Notes: generated by a model from the sequence alone, not told the origin. Positions 12,608 to 21,807 are shown, counted from the stretch's first letter. The stretch is DNA of 64,000 bases from Corynebacterium tuberculostearicum (GCF_030506365.1 NZ_CP073092.1:1-64000); one strand, 5' to 3'. Translations and numbers: made by a program.

Positions 12608-15600
12608 CTACTTGATGTAATCCTGCATACCCGGCTCAAGCTCGGTTGCGCCGGACGGTACGGACTTAATCTCAACGCGCTCGGCGTTGGATGGCAGTGC
12701 GTTGCCAGTCTCTTCAGGTTCCTGACCCTGGACCTCAACGCCACGGCCGTGTCCATTTTCAGAGTTGCCGCCCTGAGGAGCATCCTGACCCTTGACCTCG
12801 TGACCATTGTCAGAGTTGCCGCCCTTAGGAGCATCCTGACCCTGGACCTCGTGACCATTGCCACCATCGTGGTTACCGGTGTTGTCACCGTGGCCACCGT
12901 TGTGGTTGCCATGATCCTTGTGGTCGAAGTGATCCTTGATGATCTTGCCCAAGCCGATGCCCGGAATCAGGATGAGCCACCACTTATTGTCCTTGGAGGA
13001 ACCGTCGGAGGATCCGCCGTCGCCCGGCTCCTGACCCTCAACCTCGTGGGAGGTTACGGTCTGGTCCTCATCATTGATGTCCTTGTGCTCAGCGATGTGG
13101 TTCGGATTCTCCGGAGTGGTATCCGGGGTGTCCTCACCCTTGTCGTTGACCTCAGTGGAGGTGAGCTCCTCGAAGGCAACCGCAGCCTCAACCGGCTCGG
13201 TCACATCATCATTGACGGTGATGGTGACAGGCTCCATGCCGTTGGACTTCTCCGGAGTGAAGGTAGCTTCACCCTTGCCCAGCACAGACTTGCCGTCCTT
13301 CTTGTTAATGAGCTCAGCCTTCAGGGTGTATTCCTTACCCGGAACCAGACCCTCGTAAGAAACCTGGTCCACAACCTTGGCACCAGCAACAACTGCGTGG
13401 GAGCCCTTCTCGAAGTCCGCCTTAGTGGAAACCTTCGGAGTCTTCTCAGAACCCTCAGAGGTCACAGTCTGATCTTCGTCATTGATGTCCTTGTGCTCAC
13501 CAACCGGATTCGGGTTGTCCTCATCGGTCGGGTTGTCCTCACCGTGCTTATCCACCTGGGTGGAAGTCAGCGTCTCGAAGGCAACCGCAGCCTCAACCGG
13601 CTCGGTCACATCATCATTGACGGTGATGGTGACAGCCTCCATGCCGTTGGACTTCTCCGGAGTGAAGGTAGCTTCACCCTTGCCCAGCACAGACTTGCCG
13701 TCCTTCTTGTTAATGAGCTCAGCCTTCAGGGTGTATTCCTTACCCGGAACCAGACCCTCGTAAGAAACCTGGTCCACAACCTTGGCACCAGCAACAACCT
13801 CACGCAGGCCACCCTCGAAGTCAGCGTTAGTGGAAACCTTCGGAGTCTTCTCAGAACCCTCAGAGGTCACAGTCTGATCTTCGTCATTGATGTCCTTGTG
13901 CTCACCAACCGGATTCGGGTTGTCCTCATCGGTCGGGTTGTCCTCACCGTGCTTATCCACCTGGGTGGAAGTCAGCGTCTCGAAGGCAACCGCAGCCTCA
14001 ACCGGCTCGGTCACATCATCATTGACGGTGATGGTGACAGCCTCAGTGCCATTAGCGCTCTCCGGAGTGAACTTGTGACCCTTAACCTCACCAAGAACGG
14101 TCTTGCCGTCCTCCTTGGAAATCAGCTGGGCATCCAGAGTGTATTCCTTACCCGGAACCAGACCCTCGTAAGAAACCTGGTCCACAACCTTGGCACCAGC
14201 AACAACCTCACGCAGGCCACCCTCGAAGTCAGCGTTAGTGGAAACCTTCGGAGTCTTCTCAGAACCCTCAGAGGTCACAGTCTGATCTTCGTCATTGATG
14301 TCCTTGTGCTCACCAACCGGATTCGGGTTGTCCTCATCGGTCGGGTTGTCCTCACCGTGCTTATCCACCTGGGTGGAAGTCAGCGTCTCGAAGGCAACCG
14401 CAGCCTCAACCGGCTCGGTCACATCATCATTGACGGTGATGGTGACAGCCTCAGTGCCATTAGCGCTCTCCGGAGTGAACTTGTGACCCTTAACCTCACC
14501 AAGAACGGTCTTGCCGTCCTCCTTGGAAATCAGCTGGGCATCCAGAGTGTATTCCTTACCCGGAACCAGACCCTCGTAAGAAACCTGGTCCACAACCTTG
14601 GCACCAGCAACAACCTCACGCAGGCCACCCTCGAAGTCAGCGTTAGTGGAAACCTTCGGAGTCTTCTCAGAACCCTCAGAGGTCACAGTCTGATCTTCGT
14701 CATTGATGTCCTTGTGCTCACCAACCGGATTCGGGTTGTCCTCATCGGTCGGGTTGTCCTCACCGTGCTTATCCACCTGGGTGGAAGTCAGCGTCTCGAA
14801 GGCAACCGCAGCCTCAACCGGCTCGGTCACATCATCATTGACGGTGATGGTGACAGCCTCAGTGCCATTAGCGCTCTCCGGAGTGAACTTGTGACCCTTA
14901 ACCTCACCAAGAACGGTCTTGCCGTCCTCCTTGGAAATCAGCTGGGCATCCAGAGTGTATTCCTTACCCGGAACCAGACCCTCGTAAGAAACCTGGTCCA
15001 CAACCTTGGCACCAGCAACAACCTCACGCAGGCCACCCTCGAAGTCAGCGTTAGTGGAAACCTTCGGAGTCTTCTCAGAACCCTCAGAGGTCACAGTCTG
15101 ATCTTCGTCATTGATGTCCTTGTGCTCACCAACCGGATTCGGGTTGTCCTCATCGGTCGGGTTGTCCTCACCGTGCTTATCCACCTGGGTGGAAGTCAGC
15201 GTCTCGAAGGCAACCGCAGCCTCAACCGGCTCGGTCACATCATCATTGACGGTGATGGTGACAGCCTCAGTGCCATTAGCGCTCTCCGGAGTGAACTTGT
15301 GACCCTTAACCTCACCAAGAACGGTCTTGCCGTCCTCCTTGGAAATCAGCTGGGCATCCAGAGTGTATTCCTTACCCGGAACCAGACCCTCGTAAGAAAC
15401 CTGGTCCACAACCTTGGCACCAGCAACAACCTCACGCAGGCCACCCTCGAAGTCAGCGTTAGTGGAAACCTTCGGAGTCTTCTCAGAACCCTCAGAGGTC
15501 ACAGTCTGATCTTCGTCATTGATGTCCTTGTGCTCACCAACCGGATTCGGGTTGTCCTCATCGGTCGGGTTGTCCTCACCGTGCTTATCCACCTGGGTGG

Positions 15601-18600
15601 AAGTCAGCGTCTCGAAGGCAACCGCAGCCTCAACCGGCTCGGTCACATCATCATTGACGGTGATGGTGACAGCCTCAGTGCCATTAGCGCTCTCCGGAGT
15701 GAACTTGTGACCCTTAACCTCACCAAGAACGGTCTTGCCGTCCTCCTTGGAAATCAGCTGGGCATCCAGAGTGTATTCCTTACCCGGAACCAGACCCTCG
15801 TAAGAAACCTGGTCCACAACCTTGGCACCAGCAACAACCTCACGCAGGCCACCCTCGAAGTCAGCGTTAGTGGAAACCTTCGGAGTCTTCTCAGAACCCT
15901 CAGAGGTCACAGTCTGATCTTCGTCATTGATGTCCTTGTGCTCACCAACCGGATTCGGGTTGTCCTCATCGGTCGGGTTGTCCTCACCGTGCTTATCCAC
16001 CTGGGTGGAAGTCAGCGTCTCGAAGGCAACCGCAGCCTCAACCGGCTCGGTCACATCATCATTGACGGTGATGGTGACAGCCTCAGTGCCATTAGCGCTC
16101 TCCGGAGTGAACTTGTGACCCTTAACCTCACCAAGAACGGTCTTGCCGTCCTCCTTGGAAATCAGCTGGGCATCCAGAGTGTATTCCTTACCCGGAACCA
16201 GACCCTCGTAAGAAACCTGGTCCACAACCTTGGCACCAGCAACAACCTCACGCAGGCCACCCTCGAAGTCAGCGTTAGTGGAAACCTTCGGAGTCTTCTC
16301 AGAACCCTCAGAGGTCACAGTCTGATCTTCGTCATTGATGTCCTTGTGCTCACCAACCGGATTCGGGTTGTCCTCATCGGTCGGGTTGTCCTCACCGTGC
16401 TTATCCACCTGGGTGGAAGTCAGCGTCTCGAAGGCAACCGCAGCCTCAACCGGCTCGGTCACATCATCATTGACGGTGATGGTGACAGCCTCAGTGCCAT
16501 TAGCGCTCTCCGGAGTGAACTTGTGACCCTTAACCTCACCAAGAACGGTCTTGCCGTCCTCCTTGGAAATCAGCTGGGCATCCAGAGTGTATTCCTTACC
16601 CGGAACCAGACCCTCGTAAGAAACCTGGTCCACAACCTTGGCACCAGCAACAACCTCACGCAGGCCACCCTCGAAGTCAGCGTTAGTGGAAACCTTCGGA
16701 GTCTTCTCAGAACCCTCAGAGGTCACAGTCTGATCTTCGTCATTGATGTCCTTGTGCTCACCAACCGGATTCGGGTTGTCCTCATCGGTCGGGTTGTCCT
16801 CACCGTGCTTATCCACCTGGGTGGAAGTCAGCGTCTCGAAGGCAACCGCAGCCTCAACCGGCTCGGTCACATCATCATTGACGGTGATGGTGACAGCCTC
16901 AGTGCCATTAGCGCTCTCCGGAGTGAACTTGTGACCCTTAACCTCACCAAGAACGGTCTTGCCGTCCTCCTTGGAAATCAGCTGGGCATCCAGAGTGTAT
17001 TCCTTACCCGGAACCAGACCCTCGTAAGAAACCTGGTCCACAACCTTGGCACCAGCAACAACCTCACGCAGGCCACCCTCGAAGTCAGCGTTAGTGGAAA
17101 CCTTCGGAGTCTTCTCAGAACCCTCAGAGGTCACAGTCTGATCTTCGTCATTGATGTCCTTGTGCTCACCAACCGGATTCGGGTTGTCCTCATCGGTCGG
17201 GTTGTCCTCACCGTGCTTATCCACCTGGGTGGAAGTCAGCGTCTCGAAGGCAACCGCAGCCTCAACCGGCTCGGTCACATCATCATTGACGGTGATGGTG
17301 ACAGCCTCAGTGCCATTAGCGCTCTCCGGAGTGAACTTGTGACCCTTAACCTCACCAAGAACGGTCTTGCCGTCCTCCTTGGAAATCAGCTGGGCATCCA
17401 GAGTGTATTCCTTACCCGGAACCAGACCCTCGTAAGAAACCTGGTCCACAACCTTGGCACCAGCAACAACCTCACGCAGGCCACCCTCGAAGTCAGCGTT
17501 AGTGGAAACCTTCGGAGTGTCCTTCTCGTCGTCACCAGGGGTACCCGGCTCGTTAGGCTCGGTCGATTCAGAAGGCTCGGTCGGCTTATCCGGGGTCGTC
17601 GACTCGCCGTCCGAAGGCTTGTCAGACTCAGAGGTCTCGGAAGCTTCAGAAGACGTGGTCTCTACAGACTCGGACTCAGAAGACTCACTGGACTCAGACT
17701 CAGACGGTTCCTCAGACTCGGAAGGCTTCTCACTCTCAGAGTCACCCGGCTCCTCAGACTCGCTGGCCTCGCTAGTCGTCGAGGTAGAGGAATCCTCAGA
17801 GGAAGAAGGCGTAGAGGTTTCACCCTCGCCACCGTGACCAGGCTTATCCGGAACCTCCTCGGTAGAGGTGGCGGTCTCCGGAGTGGTGGTCTCGGAAGGC
17901 TTGTCAGACTTTACAGTCTGAGCCTCGTCCTCGATATTGGTGTGCTCGGCGATGTCATTCTTCTCACCAGTGGTGGAATCCTCGCCGTCCTTGTTAACAG
18001 CAGTGGAGGTCAGGTACTCGAAAGCAACTGCCTCATCAACGGCCTCGGTAACACCCTCATCAACGGTGATCTTGACTTCTACCGTGCCCTCGGAGGTCTT
18101 CGGTACGAAGGTCTTCTCACCGTGGCCGATTACCGGGAAGTCACCAGTGGTCTCGTCCTTGACCTTGGAACGCAGCTCTGCATTCAGAGTGTATTCCTTG
18201 CCAGGAACCAGGTCGTTGTACTTAACCTTATCGGTAATGACGGTGCCAGCCTTGATCTCATCGCCCTCAGCCTTCTCAGCCTTGGTGCCGATGGATGGCT
18301 CCATCTTGGAGGTTACGGTCTGTGCCTCATCATCGATGTCGCGGTGATCGGTAATCTTCTTCTCTTCGTCAGAGTTCGGAGTGTCCTTACCGTTCTCATC
18401 GACCTGCTTGGAATAGAGATCCTCGAATGCGACGGCAGCCTTGATAACGCCTTCAACGTCATCGTTGACCTTAATGTCAACAACCTGCTCGCCGGAAGAC
18501 TTCTTCGGAGTGAAGGTTACATCGCCCTTGCCGACGACCTCGTGCTCACCCTTATCATTCTCAGCCTTGTTACGCAGCTCAGCCTTCAGGGTGTATTCCT

Positions 18601-20536
18601 TACCCGGCACCAAGTCGGTGTAGGTAACGGTGTCCTTGACGGTGACGCCAGCCTTTACCTGCTTAGCGTTGTCAAATTCAGCCTTAGTCTGGATAGACGG
18701 GGTCCACTTGGTGTTAACGGTCTGCTTCTCATCGTTGATGTCTTCGTGAGTAGCAATCTCGTTCTCATCGGAGGAGCCAGTGGTCTCGTTGCCATCCTTG
18801 TCTACCTCGGTAGATACAAGCTTCTCGAAGGCAACCGCAGCGTCAACAGCAGGATCTGCCTTCTCGTTGACGGTGATCTCAACCTTCTGTTCACCGGCGG
18901 ACTCCTTCGGAGTCAGTTCCGCAGAGCCTTCACCCAGTACGGTTTCGCCATCTTTCTTGGAGATGAGTTTTGCCTTCAGGGTGTACTTCTTACCCGGAAC
19001 AAGATCCTTATACGTCACAGTGTCAATAACCGTGGCACCCTTCTCTACACGGTTGCCATCCTTGATCTTGGCCTGCGTGTGAATCTCAGGATTCCACTTG
19101 GTATTGACGGTCTGCGCCTCATCATCAATGTCCTCGTGCTTCGCAATGAAGTTGCCATCGCCGGAATCGTTCGGGACATCCTTGCCGTTCTCATCCACCT
19201 CGTGGGAGTACAGCTTCTCATAAGCAACGGCAGCAGCAACAGGGTTCTTCACACTGTCATCGACATTGATCTTTACCTCAACGTCCCCGGACTCACCCGT
19301 AGCTTCAAAGGTCTCAGAACCGGTACCAAGAATAGCGTGCTCGCCGTTCTCGCCAGCAGCCTTGTTACGCAGCTCAGCCTTTAGGGTGTACTTCTTACCC
19401 GGGACAAGATCCTCGTAGTGAACCTTGTCCTTAACGGTAGCGCCAGCAACGACCTGCTGCTTGTCGCCATCAAAGGAAGCTTCAGTCTTAATCTCCGGAT
19501 TAAGGTCCTTCTCCTGCTCTTCAGTGCCTGGAACCGGAGCGGTCGGCTCAGTCACCTTAGTGGTCTCGTCAGGAGAGGTCGGTTCAGTAGTGGAATCCTT
19601 TGGAGTGGTCTCCTCAGTGTTAGACGGCTCAGAATCCGTGGTCGTCTCACTATTAGGGGTAGTCTCCTCACCCGGATTCTCAGGAGTGGTCTCATCGGAC
19701 GGATTTTCCTCCGTCTTCGGAGTCTCCGGAGAAGTAGTAGGTTCCTCAGTTTCACCTTCATCGTCGGGCAGACCCGGCTGATCCGGCGGCATTACTCGCT
19801 GCATGCCTGGAGCCCTTTTCCCATTCTTCTCAACCGGAATAACCACAGTGACGAAATAGTCTGCAGGTTGCTCAGGAATCTCTGAAACCTTCTTGAAAGA
19901 AGGGCCCTTATTTCCCGGAGTATAAGCGCTCTCAATCTCAAGACCCGTTAGATCTGTGAATTCTTTCATAGAGCCATTAAAGGTCGGAAAGTTGACTTGA
20001 TCATAAGGGTTGTTGTACTTGGGCTGTTGCCCGTTAATGGTATAGGCGGCCGCAGTCCTGTTATCCGGACGTTCACTTACCAGCGCTATCATGTATACCA
20101 CATACGTACCCGCAGCGGCCTTATCCCCAGCCTTAATGGCCTTTTGCCACTCGAGAGCTAACCGAATCACAGCGTCCCGATACTCGGAAGGAATGCTCAA
20201 TTTTGTCGCGTTGTCCTTCGAGTACAAAACGCTAGTTTTGTTATTTGGGTACTTGTCAAGAGGATCTATACACCAAGCCCACCCCACGTTGTTATTTGGG
20301 TTTGCCTTCGTGCCATCCTTAGGGGGACCTGCCCACGTCAGAGAGCCCCATGCCTGGGCGTCCTCGCCTACATTAACCCTACCGCCCATCTCTACGTTCG
20401 GCGTAAAGTCGGTAGGCTCAGCAGCCCCTGCCTTACTACCCGGAACGGTGACCATGGCCGCGATTACCGCAATTGCAGCAAGCACTGCGGTAAAGACCAT
20501 CCACCCCTCTCGGGATATATTTCTTAACTTACTCAT
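12608..20536 (-). CDS. Giant VaFE-repeat surface protein (2642 aa)
   Basis: This is a secreted adhesin-like fibre protein. Residues 1-39 form a signal peptide (cleavage near AGAA/EPT). Residues 40-240 are a globular head with the only cysteine I see in the protein (C89 in WAWCIDP), resembling thioester adhesin domains. Residues 245-340 are a Pro/Thr/Glu stalk. Four diverged VaFE-type beta repeats occupy about 345-877, then a Ser/Glu-rich stalk 878-1005, then eleven further repeats 1006-2497, nine of them identical. Each repeat has LVPGKEYTL and VAFE. The C-terminus has a short hydrophobic patch (WWLILIPGIGLG), a His/Gly/Asn-rich region with repeated GQDAP units, and a charged tail ending MQDYIK. 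No LPxTG motif plus terminal membrane helix is visible. GAGGAAAG precedes the ATG. Confidence 0.93.
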   Translation of the reverse strand: MSKLRNISREGWMVFTAVLAAIAVIAAMVTVPGSKAGAAEPTDFTPNVEMGGRVNVGEDAQAWGSLTWAGPPKDGTKANPNNNVGWAWCIDPLDKYPNNKTSVLYSKDNATKLSIPSEYRDAVIRLALEWQKAIKAGDKAAAGTYVVYMIALVSERPDNRTAAAYTINGQQPKYNNPYDQVNFPTFNGSMKEFTDLTGLEIESAYTPGNKGPSFKKVSEIPEQPADYFVTVVIPVEKNGKRAPGMQRVMPPDQPGLPDDEGETEEPTTSPETPKTEENPSDETTPENPGEETTPNSETTTDSEPSNTEETTPKDSTTEPTSPDETTKVTEPTAPVPGTEEQEKDLNPEIKTEASFDGDKQQVVAGATVKDKVHYEDLVPGKKYTLKAELRNKAAGENGEHAILGTGSETFEATGESGDVEVKINVDDSVKNPVAAAVAYEKLYSHEVDENGKDVPNDSGDGNFIAKHEDIDDEAQTVNTKWNPEIHTQAKIKDGNRVEKGATVIDTVTYKDLVPGKKYTLKAKLISKKDGETVLGEGSAELTPKESAGEQKVEITVNEKADPAVDAAVAFEKLVSTEVDKDGNETTGSSDENEIATHEDINDEKQTVNTKWTPSIQTKAEFDNAKQVKAGVTVKDTVTYTDLVPGKEYTLKAELRNKAENDKGEHEVVGKGDVTFTPKKSSGEQVVDIKVNDDVEGVIKAAVAFEDLYSKQVDENGKDTPNSDEEKKITDHRDIDDEAQTVTSKMEPSIGTKAEKAEGDEIKAGTVITDKVKYNDLVPGKEYTLNAELRSKVKDETTGDFPVIGHGEKTFVPKTSEGTVEVKITVDEGVTEAVDEAVAFEYLTSTAVNKDGEDSTTGEKNDIAEHTNIEDEAQTVKSDKPSETTTPETATSTEEVPDKPGHGGEGETSTPSSSEDSSTSTTSEASESEEPGDSESEKPSESEEPSESESSESSESESVETTSSEASETSESDKPSDGESTTPDKPTEPSESTEPNEPGTPGDDEKDTPKVSTNADFEGGLREVVAGAKVVDQVSYEGLVPGKEYTLDAQLISKEDGKTVLGEVKGHKFTPESANGTEAVTITVNDDVTEPVEAAVAFETLTSTQVDKHGEDNPTDEDNPNPVGEHKDINDEDQTVTSEGSEKTPKVSTNADFEGGLREVVAGAKVVDQVSYEGLVPGKEYTLDAQLISKEDGKTVLGEVKGHKFTPESANGTEAVTITVNDDVTEPVEAAVAFETLTSTQVDKHGEDNPTDEDNPNPVGEHKDINDEDQTVTSEGSEKTPKVSTNADFEGGLREVVAGAKVVDQVSYEGLVPGKEYTLDAQLISKEDGKTVLGEVKGHKFTPESANGTEAVTITVNDDVTEPVEAAVAFETLTSTQVDKHGEDNPTDEDNPNPVGEHKDINDEDQTVTSEGSEKTPKVSTNADFEGGLREVVAGAKVVDQVSYEGLVPGKEYTLDAQLISKEDGKTVLGEVKGHKFTPESANGTEAVTITVNDDVTEPVEAAVAFETLTSTQVDKHGEDNPTDEDNPNPVGEHKDINDEDQTVTSEGSEKTPKVSTNADFEGGLREVVAGAKVVDQVSYEGLVPGKEYTLDAQLISKEDGKTVLGEVKGHKFTPESANGTEAVTITVNDDVTEPVEAAVAFETLTSTQVDKHGEDNPTDEDNPNPVGEHKDINDEDQTVTSEGSEKTPKVSTNADFEGGLREVVAGAKVVDQVSYEGLVPGKEYTLDAQLISKEDGKTVLGEVKGHKFTPESANGTEAVTITVNDDVTEPVEAAVAFETLTSTQVDKHGEDNPTDEDNPNPVGEHKDINDEDQTVTSEGSEKTPKVSTNADFEGGLREVVAGAKVVDQVSYEGLVPGKEYTLDAQLISKEDGKTVLGEVKGHKFTPESANGTEAVTITVNDDVTEPVEAAVAFETLTSTQVDKHGEDNPTDEDNPNPVGEHKDINDEDQTVTSEGSEKTPKVSTNADFEGGLREVVAGAKVVDQVSYEGLVPGKEYTLDAQLISKEDGKTVLGEVKGHKFTPESANGTEAVTITVNDDVTEPVEAAVAFETLTSTQVDKHGEDNPTDEDNPNPVGEHKDINDEDQTVTSEGSEKTPKVSTNADFEGGLREVVAGAKVVDQVSYEGLVPGKEYTLDAQLISKEDGKTVLGEVKGHKFTPESANGTEAVTITVNDDVTEPVEAAVAFETLTSTQVDKHGEDNPTDEDNPNPVGEHKDINDEDQTVTSEGSEKTPKVSTNADFEGGLREVVAGAKVVDQVSYEGLVPGKEYTLKAELINKKDGKSVLGKGEATFTPEKSNGMEAVTITVNDDVTEPVEAAVAFETLTSTQVDKHGEDNPTDEDNPNPVGEHKDINDEDQTVTSEGSEKTPKVSTKADFEKGSHAVVAGAKVVDQVSYEGLVPGKEYTLKAELINKKDGKSVLGKGEATFTPEKSNGMEPVTITVNDDVTEPVEAAVAFEELTSTEVNDKGEDTPDTTPENPNHIAEHKDINDEDQTVTSHEVEGQEPGDGGSSDGSSKDNKWWLILIPGIGLGKIIKDHFDHKDHGNHNGGHGDNTGNHDGGNGHEVQGQDAPKGGNSDNGHEVKGQDAPQGGNSENGHGRGVEVQGQEPEETGNALPSNAERVEIKSVPSGATELEPGMQDYIK
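13847..17518 (-). repeat. Nine tandem 408-bp identical repeats
   Basis: Nine head-to-tail 408-bp units encode the 136-residue repeat STNADFEGGLREVV...TVTSEGSEK of the giant surface protein. Comparing stretches 2040 bp (five units) apart, I found no base difference until the array ends at 17518, so the units look identical. A 405-bp hybrid unit (about 13442-13846) and a more diverged unit (about 13045-13441) continue the array on the C-terminal side. Such identity implies recent expansion or gene conversion and predicts length variation between isolates. 408 is a multiple of three, so unit loss or gain keeps the frame. Confidence 0.97.
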
Positions 20537-20635
20537 TCTTTCCTCTTCGAGCGGTACAAATACTTACATTCGTTTTCCTGTACAGCGAGTGTCTTCGCTG
20601 AACAGAACCTGAAATTGAGACTTGAACACACTGCG

Positions 20636-20670
20636 GTTAATCAGGGTTTTGAACCCGAATCTGGATTAAC
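20636..20670. repeat. Nested inverted repeat upstream of the giant gene
   Basis: GTTAATC at 20636-20642 and GATTAAC at 20664-20670 form an inverted repeat. Inside it lies a second one, GGGTT-TTG-AACCC at 20644-20656. It sits in the probable 5' untranslated region 100-135 bp before the start codon and could be an operator or an mRNA structure. Confidence 0.5.
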
Positions 20671-20688
20671 TCTTATCGTGCTCTCAGC

Positions 20689-20694
20689 ATAGTA
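20689..20694 (-). promoter_or_regulatory. Probable -10 element of the giant surface protein gene
   Basis: TACTAT on the minus strand, preceded by TGA (extended -10 type), gives a leader of about 145 nt. No convincing -35 is visible. Confidence 0.4.
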
Positions 20695-20699
20695 TCACG

Positions 20700-21203
20700 G
20701 GAAAATTTAAGGCGCCAGCCAGAAAGCTTTAGAAAACTGCAGGTTATGCAGGATTTCTAATTTCATACCCACAGGTGGATGCACTTATTTCCACGGTTAA
20801 CCTAGGTTTAAATACGTATGTTCAATGTTTCCTAGGCCTTTCTTAAGGTCTGGACACCACACTAATGGCTTAATCAATACTAAGATTAGCTTTAACAAGA
20901 CCTACGTAGATATTTCTTTACGCTGTGCTTTATCTAATTTCTTGCAAATTTTAGAGAGGGGGGATTGCACGCAATTTCTTCGCGTCACCCCGCTACCATC
21001 CCCAGAAAGTTGGTGTTACAGGTGTAACTGCATGGCATTCGATAAGAGTGTACGCACGTTCGACATTTAGAAATGTAGTAATCCTTAACCCTTTTGCCTC
21101 TCATCTCCAAGAAGGGCTGTGTGAGCGAAAACTCTGCCTAAGGTCGTCACAATCACACTTAGGACCCCCGAATAGGGAGTGAGGGAGAATTGGGCAAAGA
21201 AAA
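20700..21203. other. Gene-free AT-rich stretch
   Basis: This stretch is clearly AT-richer than its surroundings and lies between the giant surface protein gene and the next gene's terminator. The only open frame (20825-21070, +) has no ribosome site and no recognisable protein character. I see no RNA gene. The low GC content fits a regulatory region or the edge of an acquired segment. Confidence 0.5.
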
Positions 21204-21254
21204 ATCCGCACGGGCGTCGGCAAGCGGATGCTTTACCGAGGCCGCAGTGCGGAT
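21204..21254 (-). terminator. Rho-independent terminator of the small secreted protein gene
   Basis: ATCCGCAC and GTGCGGAT pair around a GC-rich interior, followed on the minus strand by TTTTTC. It lies 19 bp past the stop of the 107-codon gene. Confidence 0.8.
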
Positions 21255-21272
21255 CCTGGAATGAACTAGGCC

Positions 21273-21596
21273 TTAAAGAACGGCAGTAACCCGGTAGCCC
21301 TTTTCCTGCAGGAGCTGGGAAACCGCCTCAAAAGTATCGCCATCCTTGTCCGGGTTGTAGGTCTCCGGGTTCAGGGCAATATGGGCGGTGTCGCCTTCGT
21401 AACGGACGCTGATGAAGTCGTAGCCGGCTTCGGCATGGGCGGCGTCGATAAGCGCCTGCACGTCGTCGTTGTTGCCCTGCTCAGCAACAGCAACCTGCTC
21501 CTGCTCAGGTGCCGGCGCAGCCTCCTGCGCCGGGGCGCCCAGGCCGAAGAAGCCCATAATCGTGGCTAGCAGGCCGCTCACAAGCTTGATAATCAT
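21273..21596 (-). CDS. Small secreted protein of unknown function
   Basis: This is a 107-residue protein with an N-terminal hydrophobic signal or anchor (about 1-24, MIIKLVSGLL), a short Ala/Pro/Glu/Gln linker, and a compact C-terminal domain of about 60 residues (ALIDAAHAEAGYDFISVRY through GYRVTAVL). I do not recognise the domain. The gene is monocistronic, with a good promoter (TTGAAC-17-TAAAGT) and a strong terminator, which supports real expression. There are no cysteines. The product is probably exported and either membrane-tethered or released. Confidence 0.75.
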   Translation of the reverse strand: MIIKLVSGLLATIMGFFGLGAPAQEAAPAPEQEQVAVAEQGNNDDVQALIDAAHAEAGYDFISVRYEGDTAHIALNPETYNPDKDGDTFEAVSQLLQEKGYRVTAVL

Positions 21597-21675
21597 TGAA
21601 GTAACTCCCTGTGTAGTAATACGCGGGAATAGGGCCCGCGAAAGCTGAAAACTCTCAGTACTTAAAGCAATCTTA

Positions 21676-21704
21676 ACTTTAGCTTAGTATCTAGTTACGT
21701 TCAA
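21676..21704 (-). promoter_or_regulatory. Promoter of the small secreted protein gene
   Basis: TTGAAC (21704-21699) and TAAAGT (21681-21676) are separated by exactly 17 bp on the minus strand. This gives a leader of about 75 nt containing a CGCGGG/CCCGCG hairpin (21622-21640). Confidence 0.6.
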
Positions 21705-21751
21705 CAGGGAAAGCCTTAATTCACCAAATCATGAGCTTGTGGGTGGTTAAG

Positions 21752-21776
21752 GGGCGCTGAAAACGCCACAGCGCCC
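21752..21776. other. Alternative hairpin overlapping the purA terminator
   Basis: GGGCGCTG (21752-21759) pairs with CAGCGCCC (21769-21776). The right arm shares six bases with the left arm of the larger hairpin at 21771-21807, so only one of the two can form at a time. Confidence 0.55.
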
Positions 21777-21807
21777 GTGCTCCGTCTCAATGACGGGACA
21801 CGGGCGC
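21771..21807 (-). terminator. Strong hairpin downstream of purA
   Basis: GCGCCCGTG pairs with CACGGGCGC, and an inner CCGTC/GACGG stem closes a 5-base loop. It lies about 160 bp past the purA stop. TTT follows on the plus strand; on the minus strand GTTTTC follows a few bases later. The stretch between it and purA (21808-21968) contains nothing I recognise. Confidence 0.65.

Noticed and set aside
17519-17940. Ser/Glu/Asp-rich stretch considered as a separate gene or frameshift
   Set aside because: It is in frame and simply forms the stalk between two sets of repeats.
12569-19384. A 2271-codon open frame antisense to the giant surface protein
   Set aside because: It stays open only because the 408-bp repeat is a multiple of three and lacks antisense stops. 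Its translation is a low-complexity Leu/Val/Asn/Gly repeat with no start signals or domains, while the opposite strand has a signal peptide, VaFE repeats and a ribosome site.
20825-21070. 81-codon plus-strand frame in the AT-rich gap
   Set aside because: No ribosome site, no protein-like pattern, and base composition of non-coding DNA.
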